A DNA stretch of 64,000 nt from Candidatus Edwardsbacteria bacterium RifOxyA12_full_54_48. GTDB taxonomy: Bacteria; Edwardsbacteria; AC1; EtOH8. The position numbers and the translations under genes were made by a program. The DNA is taken from NCBI GenBank assembly GCA_001777915.1, contig MFFN01000001.1, forward strand, positions 176,215 through 240,214, read 5' to 3'. Shown in pieces: positions 62,213 to 64,000 of this stretch (position 1 is its first letter; the number at the start of each line of letters is the position of its first letter). The notes under the pieces were generated by a model. It was not told the DNA's origin. It searched no databases and saw only the letters and a program-made list of their open reading frames with translations.

Positions 62213-62241
62213 TTGACAAATTTATATTATTGTGGTATATT
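62213..62241 (+). promoter_or_regulatory. Consensus sigma-70 promoter, rightward
   Basis: TTGACA (62213-62218), 17-base spacer, TATATT (62236-62241). It begins about 20 bases upstream of the divergent repressor start and is therefore a likely target of that repressor. About 145 untranslated bases precede the next start. Confidence 0.8.
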
Positions 62242-62386
62242 TACAATATATCAAGCGCATACAACCCAATTCCGGCCCAGGGCATATTTTTTTACCCGGC
62301 AATATGCTACAAATATAATTATACTATGATTTAAATAATATGTCAAGCCCATTTTAAAATATTAATTAAAATATGAAGGAGTTCAA

Positions 62387-62590
62387 ATGTCGACGAAAAG
62401 GAAACAAAAAATTGCGAACCAGCCGCTAATCAGCGAGGAGTCTAGATCGCGATTAACAAAGCTTCAGGTCTACCTAGTCGGGTGTGGCTTGGATTATGAC
62501 TACGTAATGGCCATGACAGACCGAAACCAGCAAATGAATCATAGAGGGAATTCAGGTACTGGCAAAACAATTAATAACGCCAGGCAATAG
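62387..62590 (+). CDS. 67-residue protein of unknown function
   Basis: Starts with AAGGAG seven bases before the ATG and lies under the consensus promoter at 62,213. The product is basic and polar (STKRKQKIANQPLISEESRSR, then a short hydrophobic VYLVGCGLDYDYVMAM). The late GNSGTGKT looks like a P-loop fragment, but the protein is too short for an NTPase. No family recognised. Confidence 0.5.
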   Translation: MSTKRKQKIANQPLISEESRSRLTKLQVYLVGCGLDYDYVMAMTDRNQQMNHRGNSGTGKTINNARQ

Positions 62591-62775
62591 CAGGGTAATA
62601 AAACTGAGAGGGCTCATATCAACAATACTTACCGTAAATATTATTCCAGGCTTTTAGGAGCCAGAAGGAGGTGCATTGGCTGTAACATAATATGACCCGA
62701 TTTTGACCTGCAGGCAATAACGCTCTGTAGGCAGATACGCCAAATAACAACCCAACATTAAAAAGGAGGTAAATA

Positions 62776-63549
62776 ATGGCTAAACAATTAACAGGAACCT
62801 GGGAGTGGGCCGGCCGCACGGTAAATTGCTGCCTGGGATGCCGCAACCAGTGTATCTATTGCTACGGGTGTGCAATGGCAGTAATGTTCAGGAGTTTCGA
62901 TCCTTCGAAATGGAAGAATGAGGCGATAGTCGAAAAGGCCCTAACTGCAAAACTACCGGTAGACAATCAAATGGTCATGTTTCCCAGCACACATGACATT
63001 TCCCCGGAAAATCTGCCGAGCCACATCAAATTCATCGGGCGGTTGCTGGAAGCTTACCCTAGAGTGCTTATCGTCAGCAAGCCCCACCTGAAATGCGTCC
63101 GGGCCATTTGCAAAACCTTCAAGTCCCGAAGGGATCAGATACTGTTCCGCTTCACCATCGGCAGTACAGATAGCAAGGTTCTCAAATTCTGGGAGCCCGG
63201 CGCCCCCAGCTTCAAAGAACGGCTGGCTTGCCTAAAACTGGCCCATTCGCTGGGATTTGAAACCAGCGTATCGATGGAGCCGATGCTGGACAACAATCCC
63301 GAAGCTGTGGTCAAAGCGATTAAGCCGTACGTCACAGAAACCGTATGGCTCGGCAAGGCAAATAGACTAAAACAGCGTCTATCAACGAACGGACACAAAG
63401 ACATAAAGACCATGGCCCGGGCGGACGAGCTGCTGGAATGGCAGTCGGATGCCAACATCCATACACTCTATCAGCGGCTGAAGGACGATCCTCAGATTCG
63501 CTGGAAGGACTCAATCAAGAAAGTAGTCGGCTTGGAAGGACCGAAATAA
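62776..63549 (+). CDS. Radical-SAM-like protein of the phage Gp37/Gp68 type
   Basis: 257 residues with AAAAGGAGG before the ATG. The iron-sulfur motif is C22-x3-C26-x2-C29 (GCRNQCIYCYG), preceded by WEWAGRTVNCCLGC, as in the DUF5131/Gp37-Gp68 family found in phages and integrated elements. Other parts fit the barrel: VMFPSTHDI, RVLIVSKPHL, FRFTIGS, ETSVSMEPML and VWLGKANRL. The family is related to spore-photoproduct-lyase-like radical SAM proteins, but no reaction is established. It lies between the small gene and the second excisionase-like gene. Confidence 0.85.
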   Translation: MAKQLTGTWEWAGRTVNCCLGCRNQCIYCYGCAMAVMFRSFDPSKWKNEAIVEKALTAKLPVDNQMVMFPSTHDISPENLPSHIKFIGRLLEAYPRVLIVSKPHLKCVRAICKTFKSRRDQILFRFTIGSTDSKVLKFWEPGAPSFKERLACLKLAHSLGFETSVSMEPMLDNNPEAVVKAIKPYVTETVWLGKANRLKQRLSTNGHKDIKTMARADELLEWQSDANIHTLYQRLKDDPQIRWKDSIKKVVGLEGPK

Positions 63550-63605
63550 CAACCAAAATACGGGAAGGGCTGGGGCGACTCAGCCTGACCCAAAGGATTT
63601 GTGTA

Positions 63606-63812
63606 ATGCAAGGTTTAACAGAGAATCGCAATTTACTTTTATGGAATGTAAAGCAGGCGGCAGAAGCTTTGGGGTTGTCCGTACATACATTATATTCCTG
63701 GGTTTCAATGCGTCGTATAAAATTTGTGAAGATGGGCAAAAGGACAATGTTTGACCCGCAGGATATCAGGGCTTGGATTAATGAAAATAAAACACAATCT
63801 GAAAGGAATTAA
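63606..63812 (+). CDS. Second excisionase-like helix-turn-helix protein
   Basis: 68 residues from ATG 63606. The fold and sequence closely follow the protein at 49,345 (LLWNVKQAAEALGLSVHTLYSWVSMRRIKFVKMGKRTMFDPQDIRAWINEN). A longer in-frame start at 63438 overlaps the radical SAM gene and is not likely. Two copies, both at possible control points, may mean that one serves excision and one transcription. Confidence 0.85.
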   Translation: MQGLTENRNLLLWNVKQAAEALGLSVHTLYSWVSMRRIKFVKMGKRTMFDPQDIRAWINENKTQSERN

Positions 63813-63879
63813 GGCGGGAAATAGGCCTCTTTTATCCAGCCGCGGAGGGGTGGTTAAATCCAGCCATCCCTTCGTGGCG

Positions 63880-64000
63880 GCAACCAATTTCAGCACAAAG
63901 TTGAAATGTCGTTGCTTAGTCAATATGTCAGGGTAACAGGCAAGTGAAAATGTCAGGGGTAGGAGCAAGTTGTTGAAATTTGGTCAACCCAAGGTTGGCT
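63880..64000. mobile_element. Possible insertion-sequence end, window edge
   Basis: Short direct repeats (ATGTCAGGGTAACAGGCAAG at 63926-63945 and an ATGTCAGGGGTAGGAGCAAG-like copy at 63951-63970), preceded by TTGAAATGTCG, look like the repeated ends of IS21-type elements. No transposase is visible before the window stops, so this is a suspicion only. Confidence 0.3.

Noticed and set aside
47086..64000. Complete prophage
   Set aside because: No capsid, portal, terminase, tail or lysis gene can be recognised; the cargo consists of exported repeat proteins. A non-viral integrated element is more likely.

Overview
The window reads as chromosome from an uncultured Gram-negative bacterium of the Fibrobacteres-Chlorobi-Bacteroidetes-like candidate phyla (Edwardsbacteria, TA06 or WOR-3 type is my inference). 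The grounds are a V/A-type ATPase, two GWxTD-family proteins, a fused formiminotransferase-cyclodeaminase, many lipoproteins, and two proteins ending in FlgD-like type IX sorting domains. The core DNA is GC-rich, with nearly all genes on the + strand. Two stretches are clearly AT-richer: 20.1-22.6 kb and about 47.1 kb to the end.

Layout. 0-10.5 kb: three unrecognised envelope genes, two small proteins that look like Roadblock/LC7 folds, then V-ATPase subunits F, A, B and D, interrupted by a DHH phosphoesterase, a small membrane protein and an LPP20/FlgT-like secreted protein. 10.5-13.2 kb: two GWxTD proteins ending at a clear terminator. 13.2-28.3 kb: a scattered but complete histidine-to-glutamate pathway (hutH, hutU, hutI, ftcD), with a second MIO-type lyase that has Cys in place of the MIO serine, an M48 protease, a REP-associated transposase with its hairpins, an AT-rich insert (Dam-type methylase, four-TM protein, DGQHR protein) and two lipoproteins. 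28.4-33.2 kb: TPR protein, ExeA-like ATPase, TPR protein. 33.2-40.2 kb: comEC, deoC, a MagIII-like glycosylase, and a three-gene ABC-2 exporter. 40.4-46.9 kb: the elongation cluster mreB-mreC-mreD-mrdA-rodA, then lgt.

At 47,045 the 5' half of a tRNA-Thr(CGT) gene stops in the anticodon arm, and the rest of the window looks like an integrated mobile element. It has three Xre-type repressors, a winged-helix protein, two excisionase-like proteins, an ArdC-like antirestriction protein, a RadC-like protein, a radical-SAM-like protein and several tiny ORFs. Its cargo is three exported repeat proteins: a BNR-like lipoprotein, a 1732-residue protein with a phospholipase-C-like N-terminus, and a 14-unit tandem-repeat protein. 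No integrase is visible, so the other end should lie beyond 64 kb.

The most promising unexplained items are the methylase/four-TM/DGQHR insert and the 36-bp duplication of the hutI 5' end beside it, the natural Ala-Cys-Gly lyase, the Roadblock-like genes beside the V-ATPase, the TPR-ExeA-TPR module, and a hairpin-rich non-coding region at 61.13-61.48 kb. No searches could be run. Family names rest on recognised motifs and are stated with their confidence.
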